A stretch of DNA of 36,151 bases from Candidatus Avacidaminococcus intestinavium (GCA_018714505.1 DVNI01000003.1:1-36151), one strand, 5' to 3'; positions 9,000 to 19,052 are shown, counted from the first letter of the stretch. Translations and numbers: made by a program. The notes: generated by a model from the letters alone, not told the origin.

Positions 9000-9173
9000 C
9001 TATTCTTTCACATTTTTAAACCAATAAAATGGCAAAACAATTATCCAAGCTAAAAATACGCTCGCTGCCCAAAATATTGCAGCATCATTTCCTCGCTCTT
9101 TAGCATCCATATAAACTTTATAAGCAAAAAAAATGGAAAGGATAAGGCCTACATACTGCCAAAAATCATTCAT
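9000..9173 (-). CDS. 57-aa hypothetical membrane protein
   Basis: Not in ORF track. Minus strand AAGGAGGG 7 nt before ATG; MNDFWQYVGLILSIFFAYKVYMDAKERGNDAAIFWAASVFLAWIIVLPFYWFKNVKE*; two hydrophobic segments. Confidence 0.65.
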   Translation of the reverse strand: MNDFWQYVGLILSIFFAYKVYMDAKERGNDAAIFWAASVFLAWIIVLPFYWFKNVKE

Positions 9174-9234
9174 ACTTATGCCCTCCTTTTACTAACTATA
9201 ATTATAACTAAAAAGTAATCATCTGTCGATAAAA

Positions 9235-9271
9235 TAAAAAAAAGCCGTCTCAAAATTTTAGAGACGGCTTT
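9235..9271 (-). terminator. Rho-independent terminator of ileS
   Basis: Minus strand AAAGCCGTCTC-TAAAATTTT-GAGACGGCTTTTTTTT. Confidence 0.88.
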
Positions 9272-9277
9272 AACATT

Positions 9278-12058
9278 TTAATCTAATACTTCACAACAAC
9301 GCTTACAAAGTGTTGGATGCTTCTCATCTTGGCCTACAGTTTCACTGTAAATCCAACAACGTTCACATTTCGCACCATCAGCTGAAGTAACTGCTACTTT
9401 TAAATCTTCCCTGCCTGTTGCCTCACCATCAGCAGTTACAGCAGATATTAATTCAACTTGAGAAACAATTAATAACTGCGGCAAATCTTTTTCTACTTGC
9501 GTTAAAATTTCTAAGGCTTCGCCTGTCGCATAAATTTTTACTTTAGCATCTAAAGAGTGTCCAATTGTTTTAGCGCGACGAGCCCCTTCTAAGACTCGAG
9601 TGATTTCGCTACGCAATTCAAGGAAATTTTCCCATTTAGTTTCTAATTTGTCATTTAGATATTCTTCTTTAACCGTAGGCCATTCCATCATTTGAACACT
9701 TTCTGGCATCGCACTAGTTTTACGCATAAATTGCCATACTTCTTCCATTGTAAAACTGAGTACTGGAGAAAGCATTACCACTAGGTCTACCATAATCTCA
9801 TACATCGCAGTTTGCGCACTACGTCTAGTTTTTGCAGTGCTTTGAGAAGCGTATAAACGATCTTTAACAATATCAAGATAAAAAGCACTCATTTCCACCG
9901 TACAGAAATTATGAATAGCATGGTATAAAACATGGAAATCGTATGTTTCATAACCGACTTCTACTCTTTGCTTCAAAACTTGCAAATGCATTAAAGCCCA
10001 TTTATCTAATTCTTCTAATTCATTATAATCAACTTTATCTTGTTCATAATTAAAATCACTAGTATTACCCAAAATAAAGCGAATAGTATTTCTAATTTTG
10101 CGATAAACTTCCGATAATTGTTTTAAAATCTCTTTAGAAATACGAATGTCTGATTTATAATCACTAGATGCCGTCCATAAACGCACAACATCTGCACCAT
10201 ACTGGCTAATAACATCTTGTGGAGCAATCGTATTACCTACAGATTTGGACATCTTTCTGCCTTCGCCATCAACAACATAGCCATGCGTCAACACCGACTT
10301 ATACGGTGCATGACCATAGCAAGCCACCGAAGTTAAAAGAGAAGATTGGAACCAACCACGATGTTGGTCACTTCCTTCTAAATACATATCTGCTGGATAG
10401 ATTAATTCTGGTCTAACACGTAAAACAGCTTCATGTGAAGAACCACTATCAAACCAAACATCCATAATATCACTTTCTTTAGTGAAGTGACTACCGCCAC
10501 AATGCGCACAAACTGTACCTGCCGGCAAAATCTCACTTGCAGTATGCGACCACCAAGCATCTGAGCCTTCTCTTGCAAAAAGGTCTGCTACAGCATCGAT
10601 AGTTTCACTATTAATAAGATATTCACCACAATCATCACAATAAAAAGCTGGAATCGGTACACCCCAAACACGTTGGCGTGAAATACACCAATCATTACGA
10701 TCTGCAACCATATTATGAATTCTTGATTGTCCCCAAGCCGGAATCCATTGCACATCATTCTCAATCGATTTTAAAGCTTCTTCTCTAAATCCATCTACCG
10801 AAGCAAACCACTGTGCCGTCGCGCGATAAATAACGGGGTTTTTACAACGCCAGCAATGAGCATATTGATGACGAATATTTTCTTTACCCAATAATTTATT
10901 AGTTGCTGCCAAGTGTTTGATAATAGGCACATTAGCATCAAAAACAAACATGCCATTAAAAGCTTCTCCAGCTTCTGCAGTCAAATGTCCTGTTGAATCA
11001 ACTGGTGAAATAATCGGTAATTTGTAACGCAAGCCAGTTTCAAAGTCTTCTTGACCATGACCAGGAGCGGTATGCACGCAACCAGTACCTGCATCCAAAG
11101 TAACATAATCTGCTAAAACAAGCACTGAATCACGTTCTAAAAAAGGATGAGAAGCAACTAAATATTCTAAATCTTTACCTTGGACAGTGCCCAAAATATT
11201 TTTAAATTCTTTCTTACAAGCCACACCTACAGCTGCTACTAATTCTTTTGCCATCAAATAAACTTCATTATCTTCTTCAATCCACACATATTCAAAATCC
11301 GGATTAACGGCAATTGCAACGTTTGCGGGTAGCGTCCAAGGGGTTGTCGTCCAAATTACAACAAAAGCCTCTTTACCATTTGCCGCTTCCGGCAATAAAC
11401 CTTTGTCGTCTTTAAGCGGAAATTTAACAAAAAGTGCCGGTGATTTTTGCTCAGCATATTCTATTTCTGCTTCGGCTAAAGCGGTCTCGCAATGCGTACA
11501 CCAATATACAGCCTTTTTACCTTTATAAATATAGCCTTTCTTCGCCATTTCACCAAAAACTTTGATTTGTTTTGCTTCATAAGCCGGTTTTAATGTAATA
11601 TATGGATTTTCCCAATCACCAAGTACGCCTAAACGTTTAAAATCTGTACGTTGTTGATCAATCCATTGTAAAGCATAATTCTTGCATTCTTCGCGTAATA
11701 CTAACGTATCAAGTTCATGTCTATTTAAGCCAAGATTTTTAATAGCCGCATGTTCAATTGGCATACCATGTGTATCCCAACCTGGTACATATGGTGTATC
11801 ATAACCTCGTAAATACTTATATTTAATAATAATATCTTTTAAAATCTTATTAAGTGCTGTACCCATATGAATATTGCCATTAGCGTATGGCGGGCCATCA
11901 TGTAGTACAAATTTGTCGCGGCCCTCATGCAAAGCCTGTTTTTTCTCATAAATCTTGTTATCTTCCCAATATTTAAGAAATTCTGGTTCTCTTTCAGGTA
12001 AACCAGCGCGCATTGGGAAATCCGTTTCCGGTAAATTCAAAGTCTTACCATAATCCAT
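9278..12058 (-). CDS. ileS: isoleucyl-tRNA synthetase
   Basis: HDGPPYANGNIHMGTALNKILKD (HIGH), KMSKSVGN (KMSKS), C-terminal zinc motif CERCWIYSE...CKRC. Confidence 0.98.
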   Translation of the reverse strand: MDYGKTLNLPETDFPMRAGLPEREPEFLKYWEDNKIYEKKQALHEGRDKFVLHDGPPYANGNIHMGTALNKILKDIIIKYKYLRGYDTPYVPGWDTHGMPIEHAAIKNLGLNRHELDTLVLREECKNYALQWIDQQRTDFKRLGVLGDWENPYITLKPAYEAKQIKVFGEMAKKGYIYKGKKAVYWCTHCETALAEAEIEYAEQKSPALFVKFPLKDDKGLLPEAANGKEAFVVIWTTTPWTLPANVAIAVNPDFEYVWIEEDNEVYLMAKELVAAVGVACKKEFKNILGTVQGKDLEYLVASHPFLERDSVLVLADYVTLDAGTGCVHTAPGHGQEDFETGLRYKLPIISPVDSTGHLTAEAGEAFNGMFVFDANVPIIKHLAATNKLLGKENIRHQYAHCWRCKNPVIYRATAQWFASVDGFREEALKSIENDVQWIPAWGQSRIHNMVADRNDWCISRQRVWGVPIPAFYCDDCGEYLINSETIDAVADLFAREGSDAWWSHTASEILPAGTVCAHCGGSHFTKESDIMDVWFDSGSSHEAVLRVRPELIYPADMYLEGSDQHRGWFQSSLLTSVACYGHAPYKSVLTHGYVVDGEGRKMSKSVGNTIAPQDVISQYGADVVRLWTASSDYKSDIRISKEILKQLSEVYRKIRNTIRFILGNTSDFNYEQDKVDYNELEELDKWALMHLQVLKQRVEVGYETYDFHVLYHAIHNFCTVEMSAFYLDIVKDRLYASQSTAKTRRSAQTAMYEIMVDLVVMLSPVLSFTMEEVWQFMRKTSAMPESVQMMEWPTVKEEYLNDKLETKWENFLELRSEITRVLEGARRAKTIGHSLDAKVKIYATGEALEILTQVEKDLPQLLIVSQVELISAVTADGEATGREDLKVAVTSADGAKCERCWIYSETVGQDEKHPTLCKRCCEVLD

Positions 12059-12073
12059 CTTAACGACACCTCC

Positions 12074-12330
12074 AAAAAAAATAAAGCCCCGCTCCCCGAG
12101 AAAGGGACGAGACTGTTGTTACCCGTGGTACCACCCTAATTACAGCTCCACTGAGCTGCCACTTTAGATGTGATAACGTTCATCAAACGATCGTATTTAC
12201 TTAGTTTCAATACGACAACTTGGGAGTGATTTTCCTGCTTACATTCGGATTTTCGAGCTTACACCATCCTCGATTCGCTTTTTTTCCGTTAACGCAGCAC
12301 TACTGTCTCCCGCATAGCTTTACATATATA
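12074..12330 (-). promoter_or_regulatory. T-box leader (isoleucine-responsive) upstream of ileS
   Basis: Minus strand AGGGTGGTACCACGG core (12123-12137), followed by GC-rich terminator and U-run (12074-12113); candidate ATC specifier in GGAAAATCACTCCC (12228-12230). Confidence 0.93.
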
Positions 12331-12367
12331 GATACGTAAGCATTATACACCAAGATACGCTATTGCG

Positions 12368-13039
12368 TCAACGAGGCAGGCCATATCTGAAACGCGCTAA
12401 GCCAAAGCCTTCGTTAATAGAGCGCAGATGTGAAGTATCATTAAGTAAAAATACCGCATGTTCCTGCCATTTATTGATTCCTAAGACAGTCAAACTAGCC
12501 GGTAAAATATCAAAAGAAAAGTTGTTCTCATTAACTTCATCAATAGTTAAGCCTAACCATGAAAAAATAATATTTTGAATACTTCCTTTATGTGCAACAA
12601 TAATAAAATTATGATGTTCCAAATCATTAATTTGCTGCATTCCCTGTACCGTTCTTAAAAAAAATTCCCGACGAGTTTCTCCTTCCGGATAGTTTCGATG
12701 ATCTAATTCCTTATTTGAAGCAGGCATTACATACAAGTTTCTAGCAGCTTTTTCATTAAGGCCAGCGGCTCTACCATTATTCTTTTCACGTAAAAATGGT
12801 AATGTTTCAACCTTAAGTCCTAATCGCTTACCAATAATTTTCGCAGATTCTTCCGCCCGACTTAAGTCACTACTAAGCAACCTGATTTTTTTATTAACAT
12901 TTGAAAAATCTTTAATCAAAAAATCGGCCAACGCACTAATTTGTTGTTGGCCTTTATTAGTCAAGTTTGAATCTGTCCAACCACCGGTTAGATGTTCCGT
13001 ATGATGAGTTGCTTCTCCATGTCTTACTAAAAGAATCAT
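12368..13039 (-). CDS. histidine phosphatase (phosphoglycerate mutase-like) family protein
   Basis: MILLVRHGEATHHTEHLTGGWTDSNLTNKGQQQ, SSDLSRAEESAKII, IIVAHKGSI. Confidence 0.88.
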   Translation of the reverse strand: MILLVRHGEATHHTEHLTGGWTDSNLTNKGQQQISALADFLIKDFSNVNKKIRLLSSDLSRAEESAKIIGKRLGLKVETLPFLREKNNGRAAGLNEKAARNLYVMPASNKELDHRNYPEGETRREFFLRTVQGMQQINDLEHHNFIIVAHKGSIQNIIFSWLGLTIDEVNENNFSFDILPASLTVLGINKWQEHAVFLLNDTSHLRSINEGFGLARFRYGLPR

Positions 13040-13064
13040 CTACTTTACCCCCGTCACCATCAGT

Positions 13065-13616
13065 TTAAAAGTGTTCTTTTTCCGCTTTACGCATTAATTC
13101 CAGCTGACCTTCTAATAGCGTTCTCATATGCGTACGATGCGTACTTGCTAATCTCACTTGTTCTTTATAGGCTCGCTCTGCAGCCTGCACCTTTTCTTCG
13201 GCTTCTTTAAGCATTTGCGAACACTTTTCCTCAGTTTCACTATTAATCTTTTTGCAATAAGCTTCTGCTTCATCCGTCATTTTTTTACAAGTATTCTCTG
13301 TTTCAGTTAAAAGTCTTTGCCTTTCGACTGCACTTTCTTTTATTAATAATTCTACCTGTTTTTTTCCACTTTGTTTAACTTCTTCAGCAGTTTCTTGAGC
13401 AATTGCAAGCGTACTATGCATTGTTGCTTCCATTTGTTCAAAATATTCTAATTTAGTTGCAGCTCTTTCTAGTGCTTCTTTTAATTCAATATTATCTTGA
13501 TAAAGACGTTCAAAGTCCTTAACTACCTGAGCAAAGAAAGTGTCAACCTCTTTACTATCATAACCTCTGAATTCTTTATTAAACTTCTTACCATGTAAAT
13601 CTAAAGGTGTCAGCAT
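13065..13616 (-). CDS. divIVA: DivIVA domain-containing protein
   Basis: MLTPLDLHGKKFNKEFRGYDSKEVDTFFAQVVKDFERL followed by coiled-coil. Confidence 0.92.
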   Translation of the reverse strand: MLTPLDLHGKKFNKEFRGYDSKEVDTFFAQVVKDFERLYQDNIELKEALERAATKLEYFEQMEATMHSTLAIAQETAEEVKQSGKKQVELLIKESAVERQRLLTETENTCKKMTDEAEAYCKKINSETEEKCSQMLKEAEEKVQAAERAYKEQVRLASTHRTHMRTLLEGQLELMRKAEKEHF

Positions 13617-13633
13617 CTTCTGCCTCCTCGTAT

Positions 13634-14419
13634 CTAAATATAGCGGTTAACAACTATGCTTATCCGGCCTTTTTTAGTAGTTCCTTTAACTTCGGTTAGT
13701 TCAATGCGACCACGGCCGCGGAAAGAAATAATATCACCTACACTTACTATCTGTGCACCATTTTTTGTTTCTTTCCAATTCACTTTCACATTTTGTTTTT
13801 TTATTTCCTCAGACATCCGAGAACGCGAAACGCCATACCCAACTGCCGCTACTGAATCAAGGCGCAATGCAGCTACAGTTGCTGTAATCACCTTAACTTT
13901 TTCTTCTTTTTGTAATAGTTCTTCTTTAGCAATTCTCTTCAATGTTACTGGTGCATTGCCAATCTGAGTAAGATTACTCTCTATATAAGAATTAAATGAT
14001 TGATCAGTAACAAATTGTGCTCCTTCTGGCACAAAAATGATGTCACCTAAAACCTCTCTTTGACAACCTAGCCCCATAAAGGCCCCTAAAATATCTCGGT
14101 GTCCCAATTCATAGTAACGCTTATCCCATTCTACTTGAAAATACTCTAAACTAAAATCCGGTGTTCCCCAAAAATCTTCTGCGACAAAAGCTACTTTTAC
14201 ACGTTCAGCATTAAGAAATCCGCCCTCAACTTGCACAAGTAGATTCCCCACATTAGCAGCAACTATCTCTGCCACATTAATCCCATGCGGATCTAAAAAA
14301 TCTGTTACTTTGAACTTTCTACTCTTTAGAGCCGCCTCAGCTAAATCCAATAAGCGCGCAGCTAGTTCCTCATCACCACTCGCTTTAAAAAATCTTATTA
14401 TTTTTTCTCTATCAGCCAT
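13634..14419 (-). CDS. ylmH: YlmH-like RNA-binding (S4 domain) protein
   Basis: S4-like SRMSEEIKKQNVKVNWK...VSVGDIISFRGRGR; GHRDILGAFMGLGCQREVLGDI motif; context between proC and divIVA. Confidence 0.88.
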   Translation of the reverse strand: MADREKIIRFFKASGDEELAARLLDLAEAALKSRKFKVTDFLDPHGINVAEIVAANVGNLLVQVEGGFLNAERVKVAFVAEDFWGTPDFSLEYFQVEWDKRYYELGHRDILGAFMGLGCQREVLGDIIFVPEGAQFVTDQSFNSYIESNLTQIGNAPVTLKRIAKEELLQKEEKVKVITATVAALRLDSVAAVGYGVSRSRMSEEIKKQNVKVNWKETKNGAQIVSVGDIISFRGRGRIELTEVKGTTKKGRISIVVNRYI

Positions 14420-14420
14420 A

Positions 14421-15239
14421 TTATTTTCCTTTTAATTTTTCACTACGTGCTAAAACCGCTTGGACTGCGTCATACATTGCAACACGAACGCCTCTGTTTT
14501 CCAGTGCGTGCAAACCAGCTATCGTTGTTCCACCCGGTGATGTTACTTGATCACGTAAAACGGCTGGTGGCAAGGACGTTTCTACAACCATCTTACCTGC
14601 TCCAGCAAAAGTTTGCGCAGCCAAACGCACAGCTAGTTCTCGCGGCAGACCTGCATTGACTCCAGCATCAGCTAAAGCATCAATTAATACAAATACATAG
14701 CCTGGTCCACAACCAGAAACAGCCGTTATCGCCTCTAGCTGACTTTCCTCAACTTCAATAACTTCACCGCAAGAAGCAAAAATACTTTTAGTTTCTTCTA
14801 TCATTTGAGCCGTTGCCTGTTTGCCCCCTGCAATAGCAGTCATACCTGCGCCAACTGCAAGTGGCGTATTAGGCATTACTCTAACCACCGCTTTATGAGG
14901 TAATAATTCTTCTAGTTGGCTTAGTTCTACCGAGCCAATAATCGAAATAATTAAAGCATCTTGCCTAATCAGTTCTACCAACTCACCAGTAATCGCTTTC
15001 TTCAAGACCTGTGGTTTTACCGCTAAAACTATAGTTTGAGCTTGCTTAACCGCCTCAAGATTATCTGCAGTTGTTTTGACTCCGTAACGTTCACTTAAAT
15101 ATTGTCTTCTGCTCTTCGCTAAATCACTAACAATAATATCACCTGGCAAAGCTAACCCACTAGCTAGTACACCTTTAAGAATAGCCTCTCCCATGGCACC
15201 ACCGCCGATAAAAGCGAGTTGCTCTATTTTTGCTCCCAA
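14421..15239 (-). CDS. proC: pyrroline-5-carboxylate reductase
   Basis: AFIGGGAMGEAILKGVL, VRVMPNTPLAVGAGMTAI, DQVTSPGGTTIAGLHALE. Confidence 0.96.
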   Translation of the reverse strand: MGAKIEQLAFIGGGAMGEAILKGVLASGLALPGDIIVSDLAKSRRQYLSERYGVKTTADNLEAVKQAQTIVLAVKPQVLKKAITGELVELIRQDALIISIIGSVELSQLEELLPHKAVVRVMPNTPLAVGAGMTAIAGGKQATAQMIEETKSIFASCGEVIEVEESQLEAITAVSGCGPGYVFVLIDALADAGVNAGLPRELAVRLAAQTFAGAGKMVVETSLPPAVLRDQVTSPGGTTIAGLHALENRGVRVAMYDAVQAVLARSEKLKGK

Positions 15240-15712
15240 GGCACTTCACCCTTTTCATTATAAATTGTTTTTCCCGCATCAATATCAACATTTTGTGGAG
15301 CACAAACTAAAATATTACGTCCAATTTTCTTCATACTACCATTTAAAGCGTAGATTGTTCCACTTAAAAAATCTGTCATTCTTTTTATGATCTCTGCATC
15401 CGTACTTTCAAAATTAACAACTACCGGTTGATTATTACGCAAATGATCAGCAACTTTTTGTGAATCATCAAACCCCAACGGTTCCAAAACAATAACTTTA
15501 ACTTGTTTTTTTGTTAATGGTAAAGAAATCAATTTTCCTTCATCGTTGTCGCTCTTTTTTCTAAAAAAAGGCTTTTCATCTTTTAACATCTCATTGTTTT
15601 TACCAAAAGCTCTCTTTCCTTCACCAGCTACTTCTTCGTCTGTTAAAATATCTTCTTCATAATCGTCTTTATACAATCCTAAAGTATCACATATCTTATC
15701 GACAATTTTCAT
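15224..15712 (-). CDS. sepF: cell division protein SepF
   Basis: MKIVDKICDTLGLYKDDYEED...VIVLEPLGFDDSQKVADHLRNNQPVVVNFE...RMTDFLSGTIYALNGSMKKIG; start moved from 15772 to ATG 15712. Confidence 0.93.
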   Translation of the reverse strand: MKIVDKICDTLGLYKDDYEEDILTDEEVAGEGKRAFGKNNEMLKDEKPFFRKKSDNDEGKLISLPLTKKQVKVIVLEPLGFDDSQKVADHLRNNQPVVVNFESTDAEIIKRMTDFLSGTIYALNGSMKKIGRNILVCAPQNVDIDAGKTIYNEKGEVPWEQK

Positions 15713-15746
15713 ATTGTAACCACGCCTCCTCAAATATGTATACCCC

Positions 15747-16460
15747 TTACTTACTATAATCCCTTGCACCAAAAATAGCTGTGCCTATTCTTACGTAGTT
15801 AGCGCCTTCCTCGACTGCAACCCAATAATCATGTGTCATGCCCATCGATAGCATGTCGACTTGTTTTCCCACTTTTGCTTGCAATGAACAAAATAATTCA
15901 TAACCTTTTTTAAAAGTTATCCTTGTTTCTTCTACTCTTTCAGTCTGTTGGGCAATAATCATTAGACCTCTCACTTTAATATGATCATACGTAGCTAATA
16001 AGGGCAGAATATCCTCATATTCTTCAATACTAAAACCGCTTTTTTGCTCTTCACCCGTCAAGTTGATCTGTAATAATACATCTTGTACTTTATCTAAATT
16101 GTGTGCCGCTTTATTAATTGCCTGCATTACTTTTTGGCTATCAACAGATTCAATAACATCAAAAATATTAACAGCCTGCTTTACCTTATTTGTTTGTAAA
16201 TGACCAAGCAAGTGCCAAATAGTATTATGAGCTTCACTAATGTTTTTCTTAGCGAAGGCTTCTTGAACCTTGTTTTCTCCTATATTAAGAATACCCAAGG
16301 AGGCGACTTCATGAATAACACTAACGTCATGATTCTTGGTCACGGCAACTAAAGTAACATTATTACCAGTAATTTTAGCTTCTGAGCGTTTTGTTATAGC
16401 AGCATCAATTCTTTTACGTACTGCCAAAATATTGTCTCTAATCACAATACTACCTCCCAA
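15747..16460 (-). CDS. YggS family pyridoxal phosphate-dependent enzyme
   Basis: VTLVAVTKNHDVSVIHEV, IGENKVQEAFAK, WHLLGHLQTNKVK, LSMGMTHDYWVAVEEGANYVRIGTAIFG. Confidence 0.94.
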   Translation of the reverse strand: MGGSIVIRDNILAVRKRIDAAITKRSEAKITGNNVTLVAVTKNHDVSVIHEVASLGILNIGENKVQEAFAKKNISEAHNTIWHLLGHLQTNKVKQAVNIFDVIESVDSQKVMQAINKAAHNLDKVQDVLLQINLTGEEQKSGFSIEEYEDILPLLATYDHIKVRGLMIIAQQTERVEETRITFKKGYELFCSLQAKVGKQVDMLSMGMTHDYWVAVEEGANYVRIGTAIFGARDYSK

Positions 16461-16494
16461 AAATAGTATATTCGCTGTTAAGAGCTATTTTCCT

Positions 16495-17298
16495 CTATTT
16501 CCTAAAAATAATAGCTGCGAAACGTCCTGTTTTTCCAAGCTCTGCGCGATGAGAAAAGAAAAGGGCTTTATTCTCCGCGGTGCAAACAGAGGCCAATAAG
16601 ATATTGTTTTCTGGTACACCACCTAATAAAAGTTGTTGTTTATTAACTTGAGCTAAATCTAAATGCCAATGTCCACTTCTGCTGCTACGAAAATGTTTTT
16701 TATATTTTTCGCCCTTGTTATAGACTGTTTCATCAACTTCATAGCAACAAGCACCTATGGCAGGTCCAATAGCAGCTACAATATCTTCTGGTCTACTGCC
16801 GAATTCTTCTCTCATCTTGTGCACTGTTCTTAAAGTTATCTCTGCCATACTACCTTTCCAACCAGCATGAACGGCGGCGCTTATGCCTCGCTTAGAATCA
16901 GCTAGAATAATTGGTACACAATCTGCAAAAAAAAGCATTAACGGTACATTGCTTGCAGCAGTAATTAAGGCGTCAACATTGGCAATGCAGTCTTCTAACG
17001 CCTTGCTACCTCGCCCCATCTCACTTTCAGTTACTACTGCAATATCTGCTCCATGGACCTGCTGACACGTGACAACTCGTGATAGAGAAAATCCTATTGC
17101 TTGGGCAATAAGCTCTCTATTCCTGATCACAGCTTGTTGGTCATCGCCTACATGTAACGCTAGATTTAGTTCATTAGGCATTAATAGGCTTTGCCCATTC
17201 ATCCGACAAGTAAAAGCATTAACAAACCCAGCAGCTCTAAGCTCCGGAAAATAGCCATACCAATTCTTGCCATTTCCAGTTATATTAAATCCACTCAT
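16495..17298 (-). CDS. pgeF: polyphenol oxidase / purine nucleoside phosphorylase (YfiH/laccase-domain family)
   Basis: CQQVHGADIAVV, FFADCVPIILAD, AAVHAGWKGSMAEI, IGPAIGACCYEVDE. Confidence 0.93.
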   Translation of the reverse strand: MSGFNITGNGKNWYGYFPELRAAGFVNAFTCRMNGQSLLMPNELNLALHVGDDQQAVIRNRELIAQAIGFSLSRVVTCQQVHGADIAVVTESEMGRGSKALEDCIANVDALITAASNVPLMLFFADCVPIILADSKRGISAAVHAGWKGSMAEITLRTVHKMREEFGSRPEDIVAAIGPAIGACCYEVDETVYNKGEKYKKHFRSSRSGHWHLDLAQVNKQQLLLGGVPENNILLASVCTAENKALFFSHRAELGKTGRFAAIIFRK

Positions 17299-19028
17299 TC
17301 GTTACCTCCACAAACACCACAACGCTGACAATGTTCAAAACAAGGAAGAGTATAAGAAAGTTTTTCTGCTCGTTCCCATTCTCTAGTTAAATAATCATCG
17401 CTCAAGCCAATATCAATATGTGACCACGGTAATACTTGTGACATGTCTAAAATCCTGGTCGCATATTTTTCATAATCAATTTTGCAACTTTTAAAAGCTG
17501 CTTTAAGATTACCATGCTCTTGCGTTACAGCTCGATAAAGTGCTTCACCAATAAACCGCTCTCCTCGTGCAAGTGCTGCTTGCAAGACCGTTTCTTTTAG
17601 TGATTCTGTTTGAATAGCCACAGTACGATCCTTCCTAAAAGCATCTTCTAACCTTTTAAAACGCTCTTTTAAAATTTTCAAATTAAATAAAGGTTGCCAT
17701 TGGAATGGTGTAAATGGCTTTGGCACAAAAGCATTAGTACTAATAACTAATTCTCCTTTATTACCCACCCCTGTCATTTTTTGCCTAATTCTTGCAATCA
17801 TTGCAATCATTTCAGTAATATCTTCATCCGTTTCCGTTGGCAAACCAATCATATAATAGAGCTTAATGTTTTTCATGCCGGCTCGCGCCGCTAACTCAAC
17901 TGCTTTATAAATATCATCTTCTGTTATTCCTTTATTAATTAAGCTCCGCAAGCGTTTGCTACCTGCCTCAGGCGCTACCGTTAAGGTCTGTTGACCACTA
18001 GCGGCTAAAGCATCTGCTAAAGCTTGATCCATCGTATCCGCTCTTAATGACGCAACGGTAAAAGCAATTTTATGCTGAACCAAAAAAGCCGTTAATTCCT
18101 TTATATAAGGATAGTCTGACACTGCCGCTCCCATTAGCCCAACTTTTTTACTACTTGGTGGTCTATTTTTTATATCCTCAATAATTTTATCTAATGCCCG
18201 CGCTCTTGGTTTACGAAAACAATAACCAGCCATACAAAAGCGACAGTGGCGTCCGCACCCTCTTGCCACTTCAATGATAAACATATTCTCAAATTCAGTG
18301 GCTGCCGAAACGATGCTCGAACTAGCTGTATGTTGATCTAACTTACGTACCCATTGTCTTTCGACACGTTTAGGTGCTGGTGACGAAACTTTCATACCAC
18401 AAAAAGCATCATCAACATACTGTGGTTCATAAAAAGCCGGTACATATACGCCTGCTAAACGAGCCAAACTAGCAAGAATCTCTCTTTTAGTCAGTCTGGC
18501 CTCTCGCCCGTCTTGAATTGTTCGTAAAATATTTGGTACAACTTCTTCACCTTCTCCAATTACAAAAGCATCAGCAAAAATCGCTAGTGGTTCTGGATTA
18601 AAAGTTGCGCATGGCCCGCCAATAATAATAAACGGATCATAAGTATCTCTTTGCTCAGCCAATAATTCAATTTTACTCAGCATTAACATCTGTAAAAAAT
18701 TCAAATAATCAAGTTCAAATGACATCATAACCCCGATAATACCAAAACAATCCAAAGGTCTTTGTGTTTCCATACTAAGCAGTGGCAATCCTTGTTTTTG
18801 GTAAAGAGCAAGCTCCTTTTTCTCTGGCAGAAAAAACCGTTCACATGCGGCAAAGCCACTAGCATTGATTTCTTTATATAAAATTTGTAACCCCAGGTTA
18901 GACATGCCTATCGTATAGGTGTTGGGATAAACAAAGGCCATTGCCTGCCTTGCTCCTGGAGCATAGATTGTCGCTCCCACTTCTTGCGTCAATTTCTTCT
19001 TTATACCCTCTTTTAACTGCCAGCTCAC
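17295..19028 (-). CDS. TIGR03960-like B12-binding-domain radical SAM protein
   Basis: EVARGCGRHCRFCMAGYCFRKPRARAL (CxxxCxxC), YPNTYTIGMSNLGLQILY, IGGPCATFNPEPLAIFADAFVIGEGEE; C-terminal CxxCxxCxxC. Confidence 0.88.
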   Translation of the reverse strand: MSWQLKEGIKKKLTQEVGATIYAPGARQAMAFVYPNTYTIGMSNLGLQILYKEINASGFAACERFFLPEKKELALYQKQGLPLLSMETQRPLDCFGIIGVMMSFELDYLNFLQMLMLSKIELLAEQRDTYDPFIIIGGPCATFNPEPLAIFADAFVIGEGEEVVPNILRTIQDGREARLTKREILASLARLAGVYVPAFYEPQYVDDAFCGMKVSSPAPKRVERQWVRKLDQHTASSSIVSAATEFENMFIIEVARGCGRHCRFCMAGYCFRKPRARALDKIIEDIKNRPPSSKKVGLMGAAVSDYPYIKELTAFLVQHKIAFTVASLRADTMDQALADALAASGQQTLTVAPEAGSKRLRSLINKGITEDDIYKAVELAARAGMKNIKLYYMIGLPTETDEDITEMIAMIARIRQKMTGVGNKGELVISTNAFVPKPFTPFQWQPLFNLKILKERFKRLEDAFRKDRTVAIQTESLKETVLQAALARGERFIGEALYRAVTQEHGNLKAAFKSCKIDYEKYATRILDMSQVLPWSHIDIGLSDDYLTREWERAEKLSYTLPCFEHCQRCGVCGGNE

Positions 19029-19052
19029 TAGTTACCTCCAACTTAAATTTCT

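Noticed and set aside
8778-9053. 91-aa plus-strand ORF (MMMATATITVAMKIMS...)
   Set aside because: Out of frame with the RBS-supported 57-aa ORF, runs through a strong terminator and over the convergent gene.
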